Positions 36,317 to 48,304 of a stretch of DNA of 64,000 nucleotides are shown here, one piece after another; within the stretch, counting starts at the first letter, position 1, and each line of letters starts with the position of its first letter. Location of the stretch: contig OY821743.1 in assembly GCA_963682055.1 (NCBI GenBank), forward strand, positions 35,884,702 through 35,948,701, given 5' to 3'. The stretch comes from Primula veris (lineage: Eukaryota; Streptophyta; Magnoliopsida; Ericales; Primulaceae). The notes under the pieces were generated by a model. It worked only from the letters and a program-made list of their open reading frames with translations, made no database searches and was not told the origin of the DNA. Both the position numbers and the translations under genes were made by a program.

Positions 36317-36905
36317 GATGGACAAAAAATCCGTAAATCCGTTCCGTAACCCAACCCGCATGGATTGGGACGGGTTGGGGTGGGTTGAATGTTCAAAAAA
36401 AATCAATCCGCCCCTCTCCAATCCACTATATATTTTGCGGGTTGGGTTAGGGTTGAGGTTCACAAACCGCGGGTTAATCCGTCGCAATTCGTTTCAACCC
36501 GCAATATATATATATATATATATATATTGTGTGTATTTTAATATACCAATATTTAATTATTATTATATTTTAATTTTATTACTTGTTCGTGAATGTTGTA
36601 AACGTACTTTGATTGAGTTTAATTTATATTTCTGTTTGAAATATTCAATTTATTTTAAAATTTAGGTTGATTATGCAAATTATGAAAAATAAAGGACCAA
36701 AATAAAAATTTAAGAATCAATCTAAACCCAACCCGCTCCAACCCGCAATTTATTTTGCAGGTTGGATTGAGGTTTTAATTGTAACGGGTTGTATTGAGTT
36801 GTGTTGAGATTTAAATTTCATCAATCCGTCCAAATCCGTCCCGCTATTTATTTTGCAGGTTGGGTTAGGATTGAAACAAATCCGCTCAAATCCGTCCCGT
36901 GCCCA
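36317..36905. repeat. Dispersed repeat rich in AACCCGC and AATCCGTCC motifs
   Basis: The left edge (near GGGATGGACAAAAAATCCG) and right edge (near AATCCGTCCCGTGCCCAC) are partly inverted, and TTTTGC(A/G)GGTTGG(G/A)TT occurs three times inside, with a TA microsatellite at about 36507-36528. This resembles plant non-autonomous transposons with CCCA/GGGT-rich ends, but I could not find a target duplication. The open frame at 36198-36665 runs through it and is not a gene. Confidence 0.5.
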
Positions 36906-36999
36906 CAAGTAATGCAAATAATGAGATAGTGTGAAATGAATGATCACACATTCTTAATTAGTTATATAAATATAATAGTTTTATAAAAATAACATAAAA

Positions 37000-37072
37000 G
37001 GGGATGTAGCTCAGATGGTAGAGCGCTCGCTTAGCATGCGAGAGGTACGGGGATCGATACCCCGCATCTCCA
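37000..37072 (+). tRNA. tRNA-Ala (anticodon AGC)
   Basis: A full cloverleaf of 73 nt including discriminator A. The acceptor stem GGGGATG/CATCTCC includes the G3:U70 pair that is the identity mark for alanyl-tRNA synthetase. Anticodon stem CTCGC/GCGAG encloses loop TTAGCAT with anticodon AGC. T stem CGGGG/CCCCG encloses ATCGATA. No intron and no encoded CCA, as expected in a nuclear gene. A T-rich stretch (CTTCTTTTTATT) follows and can stop RNA polymerase III. Confidence 0.97.
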
Positions 37073-38284
37073 TTTAACTTCTTTTTATTATATTTTCCAT
37101 TTATATAGTATATAATAATGCATTTATATTTTTATATGTAATCTACACTGTCCAAATCTGTTTAACGGTAAATTTAAAATCTATTCTTAAATCTCTAGCA
37201 TTCCCTTCTGAATTATTATTACATGCTTGTTTTGATTTTCATATTTTTAGTATTTCTCTTTTATTGTTTGCCTACATATATGGTAAATAGCTCTTACATT
37301 TTTTCTTCTTAGCTGCTTCTGATAAGCTTTACCGTCACGTTTTTTTTTTTCTCGCATTGTTATTTCATATTTTCATATGTTCATTCATTTTTCTTCAAGG
37401 CCTAAAAACTGAAGTGCACTTGTTTAATTGACTTGAAGCTATCACCAAACAAGCGTGTACTAAACTTTTAAGTCATATACTTCAATTTTTCTTATATACT
37501 CGTGTTTGCAAACCCTAGTATACTTATTTAAGAAGAAAGCACCAATGAGAGAATCTCGAAACATATAAGTGCTACTCGAATATTGTCCATTCATGTCGTT
37601 ATGGCATTATATGATTCGATATAATTAGCATCTTAGCTAATATATTATACCGAAGAAATACAGAAATTGAAATTATAGTTTAAGTGTGCAGAAATTCTGA
37701 TTACCTTGCGCCAGTTATTAGGTAATCAGCATGTCTAAATTACAGAAGGAGATTATATGCCTCCACATGCTGTAATAAGTTTTATGTTTTTTTTATTTAG
37801 TAGTTGAAAATTCTGAACCATTGATTCTACTTTTCAGAGTCCTTACAAATTGCTCTATAAGTTTATTTATATATTAGCATATACTTGGAAAATGCTAATT
37901 AGTGCCGGAGTTAATTTGTTGGAAGTTTCAACAGCGTATCAAGTTATCAACTACGTAGAGGAAAGGCAATTTAGATACCATAGTTTATTTCATAGAAGGT
38001 AATTCTGTATGGGACAATAGTTTTGGGACGGATAGGGAATTAGACTATAGTATTACTTACCCACGATTCAGCGCATTCAGGATTCTAAACAAGTTCAGAC
38101 ACCGAAGATGGAAAATATGTTTCTTATAATACAACACTTGCATTAGATAATTTCAACATTTTTTAAGACAACAATTGATCAGTTACACTGAGGAATAGTT
38201 GATATGCAGAAATAGGTATAGACATTATTCGATTATAGCAACAGCTGCAGCTTTACTCCAGTGTAGCGTTAGGCTCTCTATAAG
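37073..38284. other. Spacer between tRNA-Ala and the RADIALIS-like array
   Basis: AT-rich, without a recognisable gene. From about 37840 it becomes similar to 41590-41830 (GGA..ATGCTAATTAG, then AAGACAAC and ACACTGA), which marks the left edge of the first duplicated cassette of the array. Confidence 0.5.
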
Positions 38285-38664
38285 CCTGAGGAATGACAAG
38301 GAGAAGAGGTGACATTAGTTATCATAAGAAACCATTTGTTGATATAAAAAGATAATTAGAAATAACAATGCTGTTTAGTCTCAAGATTGCATATATGTCA
38401 ATGTATTTTTCACCTCCAGTAGTCTGTATTGCTACTTGCCACTTGAACAGACAAGTTTCAAGTTAGCTTGATAGAGAAGATTCATTTATTCAGGCTTATG
38501 ACGATAAATGGAAGACATTACTACAGTTTTAATCACTTGAAATTAGCCTTGACATGAGCTCTTTCGAACTAAAAGAACCGGAACTTGCATATGATTTTCA
38601 CAAATTTTTGTTTTTTGATCATTTATGGACATAATTAGCGAGTTAGGGAAGAACAAACCTATTA

Positions 38665-38877
38665 TCAACGGCCGTTGAACCTATAATTAGGAAGTGGCAC
38701 ATTATCAAATTCTATTTGCATAATATCTCTCACGAGGATCTCATAATGTCTCTTCACTTCGTCAGCCGATTTTCCAACAGCTCGTGCCACGTTTTGCCAC
38801 CTGTCAGGAGTGTCTTTGTCAAAACGCGCCAAAGCCTCTTCGAACTGCTTGTTTTGCCTAGGCGTCCACGTTGCCAT
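38665..38877 (-). CDS. RADIALIS-like single-SANT/MYB protein, array copy 1
   Basis: A 70-residue protein that is almost entirely one SANT/MYB domain: [32 protein letters not shown] and [14 protein letters not shown] are hallmarks of RADIALIS/RSM proteins. In snapdragon, RADIALIS competes with DIVARICATA for a MYB partner; Arabidopsis RL proteins act in early development and light responses. The start is the only ATG, MATWTP. The other three copies begin MAS(S/T)S and carry ten more residues, so this copy has lost the Ser-rich head in an in-frame deletion. The stop comes at NGR*, with a possible intron donor 6 nt later. A TATA box lies at 38986-38995. Confidence 0.92.
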   Translation of the reverse strand: MATWTPRQNKQFEEALARFDKDTPDRWQNVARAVGKSADEVKRHYEILVRDIMQIEFDNVPLPNYRFNGR

Positions 38878-38985
38878 GTATGCTAGAGATTGAAAGTCTT
38901 TATAACAAGAAAGTATATGTGCCTTGATAAAAGAAGGATATTGAAATCAAGAGTTGTGTTGCAGAAAATATAGCTAAGGCAGCTC

Positions 38986-38995
38986 TTTATATATA
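38986..38995 (-). promoter_or_regulatory. TATA box of RADIALIS-like copy 1
   Basis: TATATATAAA on the minus strand, about 110 bp before the ATG. All four copies have a TATA element at 93-113 bp, followed upstream by a conserved stretch reading ATATTCACCAACTTG in copies 1 and 2, so the core promoter was duplicated with the gene. Confidence 0.6.
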
Positions 38996-38999
38996 GGTA

Positions 39000-41947
39000 G
39001 ATGGTGGGGTGTGAAGCAAGTTGGTGAATATTTTCTTTTTCCGGCTTTCAAAAAGAGTTATATTTTGATTCTTTTTTTTTCTCTTAACACCACTATGAGA
39101 TAGATGTGCCAACAAAGAAGAATTTTCGACCCGATGATAAATTTCACTAAGTTGTTTTCAGATTGATGGGTAACTTTTATGTGTTACTAAACAACTTGCT
39201 GTTACATAATTAATAAGTATACAGAAGGTATGTTAACAGTGTAATCTGACCTATTAATTCGGTAAAACCAGAAAAAGAGAGAAAGAGTTGGCAAAAACAA
39301 TTTATGAGAATGATGATGTGTACTGATATGTCTCGTTTGTTCCCATCTACGGTTTGAAACTTCATTAGATGGTGTATATTTTTGTGTCCGAGCTTCTTTA
39401 GATTGTTTTCTTACATATGGTTTTGCAAACATTTTCGTGTGTGCCAAGTTTGGTGAAATGTTGATTCTGTCATTTAGATTAAGCATAACTAGTTTTGTTT
39501 TTGGCTTTTGTAAGCCATAAAAATGATGGATGTTTTATTTCAATTTCTACCGTTGCCTAATCTTTTTTGCAAATTCATTATAGGGCTGATGAGGGCAACT
39601 TGCTCAGATTCTTTGCCAAGAGATTATGTTAAACTGGAGGAGGTGCTCCCTTCCTGTGATAATTGGTATTGTGTTCAGAGAAAAGGTAAAGAATCTGCAT
39701 AAAAATCTCATCACCTTTGAAGTATAGAATCCTTATCGATTATCATATCTTCTACTTCATCAGCAAAGTTTATACCTGTGGAAAAGAGGTTCTCTTCGTA
39801 GACCGGCGTACCTATGATTGAAAAGGTACTTTACTTTTATCTTTGGAGTATAATGGACCACGATTTTTTTTCCTCCTTTCTCATTTTTCCTTACAGAGGA
39901 ACTAGCCATTAAAGCCTTGTTGATGCTCATAGCATTTTGTTGTACCTGGTTGATTTTTACTGCAGCCATTCTAATTTGTCACACTTATATTTATAACTAT
40001 GCAGAACTGCTGGTGTTTGATTGATGAATTTAAGTATGAGAAGAAAAAGGACAGGAAAAGACGACTAAGCCAAATGAGAGTTTACTTTTTGTTTCTTCTA
40101 GTAGTTTAAATTATTCTTCCATGAGTAACCATTTCCCCCCCTACTTTTCTAAGTTATACTAAACCAGGTTCACAAACACAGTACTTCGTTGTTTTAACGA
40201 GCTATGTAGTTTATCAGAAAAGTTAATGGCCCACCTGTATTTACTTGCAAAACTTTAAATGCTTCACTTTCTTACCTAAATGAAGTGATAAATGTGGAAG
40301 CATCACTGAGCAAAGCGATGGACAAATTGACCCTAGAGGGATCAGAAGACATCTATGCTGATCAAATATTCCAAAAAAGATAAGGAAATAGATGCGTTTA
40401 TCAATCAGCCAGTGGGAGTTATTCAATCTTCTTATCTGTTGACGAGACACTAAATTTTTGGTAGATCATGATTCCTTTATCAATGACTAAATATGTATTT
40501 ATATTCTTAACCGATTAGATTTGTTCCGTCCTTTGTATACTGAAAATAGCATGAGTTTGGCTATTCCTGTTGTTGAGTGAAACTTTAGTACTGTCTTGAT
40601 TTTATTTTACTTTCAAATAAATAACTACAAATGTTTTATAATAATCTTCTGTGTTATTTGTATTTATAACAAAATAGCAGGAGCACCTGGAATAAAGCAA
40701 ATACACCTATATCAGAGGTTTGATAATTGAGAAGGCCTCGGATATAAGAAAATGCAATCATCTGAAATTTACATGCTAATTCACGTTTGAAGATATGGTT
40801 TTCAGATGTAAAAGTTCATCAATTGAAAACTGATGACAGCATAGCTCTTGATTTAAATTGCCTCACTTTCCAAGGTAAAAAATGGAAGTAACCACTACAT
40901 GGTTAGTTTAGGTACTGTCAGTGGTTACTTATTTTATATGGTATTGTAGAATTGATCAACTGTTGACACAAACTTACGCAAATTTGTACAGGAGAAGGTT
41001 TTCATCCTTCTCTACGAGTACATAGTTAAAAGGCCGTAAGAAGAGTATTAAGTATTTTTTTTCCTTACACACATAAATTTTACAGTTAGCCAAGCTTCAC
41101 AGCATTTAGAGTACTACACAGAAAGAGATCTAAGACAGAACGACTGTTCTTAAAAGCATCTCTAACTATATAATTGGAACATATTGAAGGCATAGGATTG
41201 ACTACATTGAGAAATAACTGGTAGGCTGAATGTAAAGCAATGGACATTATTGTTGTGTTTTTTCTATTTCCATCCATATCATTATGACATACATAATTTT
41301 GCATAATTTGCATTTTCAAGTTTTATATGAGAAATGAAAATTGTATAGCATACATACTGTCATACTGAGTACTGAAGAAAATTATATTTTGAGATCATGG
41401 TGATGCTGAGGAAGTTCTAATTAATTAGTTTTTATACTAGGTATTCGGCTTGTATCTTCACAGTAGGGTGAACTAAATCTATTCACATGCTCTACATATT
41501 GATTGTGTCTTAGTTTTTCCTATCTTTTTTTTCCGGTTTTCTAGAATGTCTTGATCCATCAATTATGCCTTTCTGGCATTTTCCTACAGATTTCTCAGTA
41601 ATTTGTTTCTCTGGTATATATTCGGAGTATGCTAATTAGCGCTAGAGTTATGAGAAGCTTTGATTGTATTACATTTGGATATTCAAGCTTTTATTTCGTA
41701 AACATTCAGTCAGCTAAGCTTTATTGTATTTGGAGTACTAAAAAACGCAAAACTGAAGATAGAAAACATTTTCCATATATATATATTACAACTTGGATTA
41801 GATACTCGGTAACAATTTAAGACAACCTTTTCTCAGATACACTGATAAAAAGGAGTAGTTGATAGAATAGAAATAGATAGAAACATTATTCAATTGTAGT
41901 AACAGCTGCTACTTTATACTCCAATGGGGCATTAGGTTCAGCATAAG
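39000..41947. other. Spacer between RADIALIS-like copies 1 and 2
   Basis: It holds landmarks shared with the other cassettes in the same order: an upstream block (39686-39840), a GGCCCACCTGTATTTACTTG segment (40228) and an AAATATTCCAAAA-AGATAAGG segment (about 40366). No long gene is seen. A 69-codon minus-strand frame at 39760-39969 overlaps the upstream block but is not open in the other cassettes. Confidence 0.55.
39686..39840. promoter_or_regulatory. Conserved upstream block of RADIALIS-like copy 1
   Basis: AATCTGCATAAAA, ATATAGAATCC(T/A)TATC, ACT(T/C)CATCAGCAAAG and CCTAT(G/A)A(T/C)T appear in the same order at 39686-39840, 43430-43580, 47730-47880 and 53638-53770, always upstream of a RADIALIS-like gene. 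It is either a distal regulatory module or simply a well-preserved part of the duplicated unit. Confidence 0.5.
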
Positions 41948-42415
41948 CCTGCGAAAATGACAAGGAAAAAGGTGACATTAGTTTCCCAAAGAAACAAATG
42001 CTGATAAAATTCGATAATAAGGGAAACGAGGCTGTTCTCTTACATAACTGCATTACATATACAGTATATATTTTATTGTAATTTCCTTATTTCTAGTACT
42101 AGTTACTACTTACGTCAGGAGCGAAATGAAAAGTTTTTAGTTAGCTTGATTGTGCATATTCGAAATGTTAAGGTTGTGCTTTCATTGGCCAATGATTGAG
42201 ATGCTAAATCTCTAGCAGTAGCTTTTAACTAAAAGTATAAGAAAACTCCGAATTTAAGTAGTTGAAGTTAGCCAAGGAGTTCTCTCCAAATGTAATGCAA
42301 CAGATCATGGAAACACCCTTCCAATTTACTCAGTCGGTTTATTGTTATAGCGATTATTAGTACTTTATTTAATGGACATATAATTAGTCAAAGGCTTAAG
42401 GGAATTACCAACAAA

Positions 42416-42658
42416 TTATCTCCTGCCATTGGACTTGTAATTAGGCAGTGGCACATCATCATTTTCTATTCGCATAATGTCTCTCACGAGAATTTCGTAA
42501 CGCCTCTTCACTTCTTCAGCCGATGTTCCAACAGCTCTAGCCACATTGTGCCATCTGTCAGGGGTATCTTTGTCAAAATACGCTAACGCTTCTTCAAATT
42601 GCTTGTTTTTCTTAGGTGTCCACGATGAGCTGGGACTACGTATTGAGGTCGATGCCAT
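42416..42658 (-). CDS. RADIALIS-like single-SANT/MYB protein, array copy 2
   Basis: An 80-residue SANT/MYB protein: [17 protein letters not shown], then [19 protein letters not shown] and [14 protein letters not shown]. An upstream in-frame ATG at 42703 would add 15 residues, but the family start MAS(S/T)S fits 42658 and the TATA box is only about 107 bp away. It differs from the other copies at [11 protein letters not shown] ([11 protein letters not shown] here), the most diverged core of the four. A likely intron (42408-41949) begins 7 nt after the stop codon, GTAATT to GCAG. Confidence 0.92.
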   Translation of the reverse strand: MASTSIRSPSSSWTPKKNKQFEEALAYFDKDTPDRWHNVARAVGTSAEEVKRRYEILVRDIMRIENDDVPLPNYKSNGRR

Positions 42659-42757
42659 ATAAACTAGAGAGTGAAAAATTAGACTGAGAAAAAGTTTAGT
42701 CAAATGAGAGGATTGAGGTCAAGGATTAGCTTGGAGAATAGGTAGTCAAGATTGCTC

Positions 42758-42768
42758 CTTATATATAG
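42758..42768 (-). promoter_or_regulatory. TATA box of RADIALIS-like copy 2
   Basis: TATATATAAGG on the minus strand about 105 bp before the ATG at 42658, followed upstream by the conserved ATATTCACCAACTTG stretch (about 42790-42812). Confidence 0.6.
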
Positions 42769-44512
42769 GAAGGTGGTGGGTTGTGGCGCAAGTTGGTGAA
42801 TATTTTCCTTTTTCGACTTTAGAGGAGAGGTGCGATTTGATTCATTTTTTCTAAAAGATATCTATATTTCGAGTGTCGAAAGTAGAACAGGTTCCCCAAC
42901 AAAGGTCACTCATGAGATAGAGCAACAAAGAAGTACTTCTACCATGATGATAAAGTTCATTGTGATGTTCTCTTAACTGTAAAAAATTGAGTCGTCTTAC
43001 TCGCATAGCAACTTGGCATTACATGGTTAGTATAATAAGTGTATTAACAAGGTAATGAGACTGCCTATTTTGGCAGAACCTGAAGAAAATAAGAACAAAA
43101 GGAAGCTGCAAGGAATATTTTTATTAAAATGTATATTTTTTTATATCAACCCTTCAATAGAACGTGTCTATTTTTATGGAGGAAAACATTCTCTACCTTT
43201 CTTTCATCGCCATTCCTGCATAGCATGTTTAGGTCATGCCGAGATAGCCGAGTTGTTTAGGTCATTCTGCATTATATTTTTATCATTTTACAGCTGCTTA
43301 TCTGTCAAAAAGTTTATTGGATTCTGTATAGGCAACTTGCTCGAATCCTTTGCTAAGATACTATCAACTTGCAATTAGTGTTAGACCCCTTTTCTAAGTG
43401 GTGATGTACAACAGTACAAGTAAGTTGTAAAGAATCTGCATAAAAATCTACATTTGCCTTTGAAATATAGAATCCTTATCATCTTTTTTACTTCATCAGC
43501 AAAGCTGATGTCAATGGAAATGGATTCTCTTCTTAGGAAGTCCTTACCTATGACTGGAAAGGTACTTCTATCAACCCGTATTCTTTTCTCTTATTTATTG
43601 TTTTTTGTCAGATTTTCTCATCAAATAACTTGGCAAAGTCTTTCTCAAAAATCAAGGCCTAGTGTTCTACGTCTTGAGTCGAATCCGATGCAACGGTTCC
43701 AACGTTTAATTTTGATTGTTATGGTTACTTTATCATTTTATAGATTTTCTGTTGTCACTCATATTATTACAAGATAAACTATTGATTTCTCCAATACAAA
43801 ACATTTTTTTCCTGAAGATTTTCCAATCAGTGAAAACTCAACAGTCGATAATGAAGAAAAATGAAGCTCAAAACTTAAGACCGGATGAGCAAATGTCTAG
43901 ATTAGCCTTTCTTTTCATTTTTAATCTTTTATATTTGAACATAATAGGTTTAAGAGCAAAAATTTACATGACTCGCCTATATTTTCTAGCAAACTACTGC
44001 AACTACAGACAGGTTATTTACTCACCCAGAAAATGCAAGAATCTCTGATGGAGTCGACAGATGTGACCAAAAATCTCAAGGTATCGACCTATCTACAAGT
44101 CCTCGTAAAAATATATCTAAAGCTGGTGACATGTTCCGAAAGATTAAAGATAAGCATATATACTCTTGCAGTCCATCATCAGCTATGCATTGAGATTTGG
44201 AATTAAGCTATCCCTTTATCTGTGAGGTAGAGACACATCTGTGTGAATAAGTGTTGGTTAATAATTTTCAATCTAGAATAATCATAATTCCTTGATTAGT
44301 GACTAATTAATCAGAGATCATATTCTAAACAGATTAGATATGTTTCCATATTTTGACAGGAAAATGACTTCGCTGGGGGAAGTGAAAACCTAGTACTTGC
44401 TAGAATCTAGAGTCATAATTTTCTACTGCCAAGTTTTTTAATTACTGCTGGAGTGCTGGTACACTTTAATATTAAGGAGTTTACAACTTGAAGATAACCC
44501 AGTGTTTTTTTT

Positions 44513-44803
44513 TGTGACGACCCAGATTTCCAGGAAGGAATTTCTGTGGTGCAGTGTTGTGCGTCAGTCTCACATCGTCCAGATATGAGAGTACTCGTGT
44601 GGTATATGAGATTAAATATCCATTTTCTATCAACAAGGCCTTTTAAAGCCGTGCGGCACAATAGCGAGGACGGAACTCCACAGTTAAGCGTGCTTAGCTT
44701 GGAGTAGTACCAGGATGGGTGACCCCCCTGTGAAGTTGTGCCAAAGCGGACAATATTATTGATACGGGCGTGGCGGTTCGGTCCGTGGGGCCGGGTCGTT
44801 ACA
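44513..44803 (+). mobile_element. Solo LTR carrying 5S rRNA sequence (Cassandra-type TRIM)
   Basis: The 291-bp element starts TGTGACGACCC and ends GGGTCGTTACA, i.e. TG...CA tips with inverted ends. Inside, 44670-44742 matches the 3' two-thirds of plant 5S rRNA, including the Pol III control region: AACTCCACAGTTAAGCGTGC, then GAGTAGTACCAGGATGGGTG and ACC. 5S sequence in an LTR is the hallmark of Cassandra retrotransposons. No internal region or second LTR follows, so it is a solo LTR. Flanks TTTTT and TGTTT are a near 5-bp match in a T tract. Confidence 0.85.
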
Positions 44804-45089
44804 TGTTTTCTTTGAGCATGATCTTGTTCTGTTTTTCAACAGATAACTTTTCTTTTATTTTTAACTCCTCAACATTGTACTCTAATAAGCTTCAAAATAC
44901 AGCTCTTGGATATTTTAATGAGCTATATAGTTTATTTCGAGAGTTTATAGAAAAACTAATGGCCCACAAATAAATATTTTCCTGAAAACTACAAAAATAA
45001 CAAATTCGAAGAAATAAACATAAATAGAAAGAAAATCTTCAAATATAAACCTTGATAGGAGGGATCTAATGGTGATGAAATGTTCCCAC

Positions 45090-45320
45090 CTCCCTTCACA
45101 TTTAATTATCCATTACGAAACTACGTGTAATTTTGACCGGCTTATAACTTATATCAAAATTGTCGAAATGAATTTTTTTAAAATCTAATCATAAAAGTTA
45201 ACATTTGAACTATATTATCAACTTTTGAAAATTTTCATTCCGACTATTTTTATATAAATTCCTGACCGGTCAAAATTGCATGTAGTTTTGTAATGAACAA
45301 TTAAATAGGAACGGAGAGAG
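45090..45320. mobile_element. Stowaway-like MITE, copy A
   Basis: Inverted ends: CTCCCTTCACATTTAATT on the left, and CTCTCTCCGTTCCTATTTAA as the complement of the right. Inner arms are also inverted (CATTACGAAACTACGTGTAA against TTGCATGTAGTTTTGTAATG). Two relatives lie at 50564-50790 and 56355-56590. A TA follows the right end. Confidence 0.75.
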
Positions 45321-45754
45321 TAATACTTAGTAGAATTTTGTACTGATACAGGAATTAACACAGACATTTAAAATCGAAAAACACTTATACCAGAAGACTG
45401 GTGAATGCTGGTTTTGAATGACGAGACTTCGGAAATCGGAAAGACACAATACGGATACACAACTGAATGGCGGTAAAAGGAGAATTAAGCCTTGCACATT
45501 ATCACCTATTTTGAATTTATCCGTTAACTAAACTTCACTGCATTTTTAGTGCGAATGTCAAATTTTGAAGACTTGTTTTCAATAATAGATCTTTCATTAT
45601 AGAACTGAACTTTTTATCAAGACAACATAGAATTAGCTACATTAAATTCAGTTGATAGGCAGAAATATAGAGCTATAAATGTTACATTATTCTTGTCCTT
45701 TATGGTTTTTGATTTGGTAATGGTAACATCATTAGAAAGTCGTAAGTTGGCACA

Positions 45755-45997
45755 CTATCTCCGGCCACTGGACCTATAATTAGGCAACGGCACGTTATCG
45801 GATTCAATTTGCATAATGTCCCTCACAAGAATCTCATAATGCCTCTTCACTTCGTCAGCTGATTTTCCAACCGCTCTAGCCACGTTATGCCACCTATCAG
45901 GGGTATCTTTGTCAAAATACGCCAATGCTTCTTCAAACTTCTTGTTTTGCCTAGGTGTCCATGATGAGCTAGAGCTGCGCATAGAGCTCGATGCCAT
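45755..45997 (-). CDS. RADIALIS-like single-SANT/MYB protein, array copy 3
   Basis: An 80-residue SANT/MYB protein: [50 protein letters not shown] and [11 protein letters not shown]. The start at 45997 is set by family alignment; an in-frame ATG at 46033 is possible. The coding region is intact and nearly identical to copy 4. Just after the stop, where copies 1, 2 and 4 have a GT donor, this copy reads AACTTA, and no downstream acceptor is evident, so its 3' region has changed. The coding frame shows no decay. Confidence 0.92.
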   Translation of the reverse strand: MASSSMRSSSSSWTPRQNKKFEEALAYFDKDTPDRWHNVARAVGKSADEVKRHYEILVRDIMQIESDNVPLPNYRSSGRR

Positions 45998-46085
45998 GTA
46001 TGCTAGAGAGAAAAGGAGATATGCCTTAGTCAAAAGAAACTGAAATCAAGAGTTGGCTTGGTTAAAATTTAGCCAAGCTAGTTCC

Positions 46086-46094
46086 TTATTTATA
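46086..46094 (-). promoter_or_regulatory. TATA box of RADIALIS-like copy 3
   Basis: TATAAATAA on the minus strand about 90 bp before the ATG at 45997, at the aligned position of the TATATATA elements of the other copies but with a changed core. The stretch upstream (46110-46130) is more diverged than in copies 1 and 2. Confidence 0.55.
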
Positions 46095-48304
46095 GCAAGA
46101 TGGTGGATGTTGAGCAAGTTGATGAATATTTTGTAATTTAACTTTAGAATAGAGGTACGATTTGATCCCTTTTCCTTAAAAAATCACTTTATTAAGATCG
46201 TTAAAGGAGAATAGATCCTCAATCCAAAAGTCATTCATAAGGTGGACCGGACCGACAATGAACAATTTCTACCTTGACGATATATAAAATATATTCTAAG
46301 ATGTCAGGTATGTTAATATGACTGCCTACTTTAACAAGCTCTAAAAGAAAGGAAGAAAAAAAGTGGCTGTACGACGGATTTTAAGATTTTTTTTATATAA
46401 ATTCGTGAGTAAATCCATCATTTTATCAATAAACAATGGTCGTAATGACCTTATTACATCGAAAATCAACTTGAAACAATAAAAAAATTTATACTGTAGT
46501 GATAAGAAAATAAATAAAAAAGCAGACTTTTATCCGTTTTTCTATTTAATTCATCAATTTGTTGTAAACTTTTTCATATCTTGTGGAAACAATTGGGGAT
46601 CTTCTTGGATGATCTTTAATAAATTTCGTAGCAGCCGACAAGGCTATTTTTGACACTTTTGTGACCGTCGATCAAATCCACGTCACTTTGTTTGAAATCA
46701 AAATCTTAATCTCATTTTGATTTTGGTCTGAACGGTAATTTTGACACTCCACTCAATATTGCAGCGAATCGTATGTTTTGTTGGAAATAACCCGCAGAAT
46801 TCCGTGGAGAGCCACAACGCACCAAAATATGATTTGTCAGATCTAAACTTGCCAACTCCACCCATAAGTCACGAAATCGGAGACGTGGGGAGTATTAGAT
46901 CTACTCTTTTCAGACAAGAGGAGTATACCGTTAAAAGATAGGGAAAAGTGGGAGAAATAAAAAAGATCCGGAAAAAAGTCCGGATCCGAAGGAGGAGGGA
47001 CGATCGGGGTATAACATTATGAAGTCTGGGGGTAGAGGGGTGCCAAAGCACCACCCCTACCCCGAGACGGATGACGGCTAGGGTTAGGAGCAAATAGAGA
47101 AATTTTATTTTAGAGGGAGGACGAATTTTAAGATTATGACACGTGTTGCTATTTTTTGGTTTATAGCTTCATAAGAATGTGATTTTTTTCTTAATATCAG
47201 AGGTTACTTAGATTATGTACTATTTCTGTTATTGTGGCAAACGTTCTTGCTCCGGTTTGTTTACCGCTAAAAGTTTTACAATACTTTAGGCGCAATATTC
47301 ACTGGACTGATTTTAGTTGAAGATCAAAGTTCATTATTTTTAGGTTATGTAGTGCTTCATATTGATGGTAGTATGGAAATTGTGTACCTATAAAATTTCG
47401 TCCTAATATTGAAGACCTCAAAACTGTTTACTTGTACATACATTCCATTGATATCAGGTGCCAATGACATTTGTTTCATCTGAAATATAGAGTGGTTAAA
47501 TGTCGATTTTATCATTCCAATTCAGCATAGAAGTTTTTTCGCGTTGCTAGATCTAAAAAATGGTACTTTTTTTTTTTTACGGAGTTTATATGTCTTTTAA
47601 TATTGGTTGCTGCAGATTTGCTATATTCTGATGCAACTTCCATTCAAGCAACTTGCTCGAATCCTTTATCAACTTGCATACGGTATTCGGCCAGTTTGTT
47701 AGTTGTGATATTCAAGTAAGTGGCAACCGGCAAGGAATCTGCATAAAATCCTTGTTGTCCTTAAAAATATAGAATCCTTATCATCTCTTTTACTTCATGA
47801 TCAGCAAAGTTTATGCCTATGGAAATGGGTTCTTTACTTAAAGACTGTCCTTACCTATGATTGGATGTGTACTTGTATCAACCTAGACTTTTTTCTTTTA
47901 TTTCTTGTTTTTGTATGTCTAAATTCTCTTTCAGGGTAACTCAAAAGGTAAAGCCTTTATCAAGACTCAAGGCCTAATGTAGTATGAGGAATTCAATGCA
48001 ATTAATAGTTCCAATTGTAAATTGATTGCTGTTATGAGTTTTCTCATTTTCTAGAAATTTTACGTTGTCGTGACTCCTACTTGCTTCATCCCTAGGCAAA
48101 CTGTTACTTGTGGTATTGTGAACTAGTTTATTTTGAAGGATTTTCGATCGGAGAAACCATTTAATTTCGAAAAAAATGAGGGTCCAAGTCGGATAAACAA
48201 ATGACAGTGTAAACTTGTTTTCTTGGACCATACGTACCTTCGTTTCTTTGAAACACTGCATAGCCTCTTTTATTCATTTTAATTTTTTTATTTAACTAAA
48301 GTAG

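Larger units (their letters stand above)
42813..45754. other. Spacer between RADIALIS-like copies 2 and 3
   Basis: It holds the conserved upstream block (43430-43580), the 5S-bearing solo LTR (44513-44803) and a Stowaway-like MITE (45090-45320). Open frames at 43055-43378, 43454-43777 and 43716-44048 are unconserved between cassettes and look fortuitous. Confidence 0.55.

Noticed and set aside
36198..36665. 155-codon frame
   Set aside because: It runs through a dispersed repeat and a TA microsatellite.
39760..39969. 69-codon minus-strand frame with KKIVVHYTPKIKVKYLF, faintly reminiscent of VQ-type proteins
   Set aside because: It lacks the VQ core motif, and the equivalent positions in the other three cassettes are not open.
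44413..44661. 82-codon minus-strand frame
   Set aside because: Overlaps the 5S-bearing solo LTR; no coding role.
44670..44742. A genuine 5S rRNA gene
   Set aside because: Only the 3' part of 5S is recognisable, with changes, and it lies inside an LTR-like unit with TG...CA ends.
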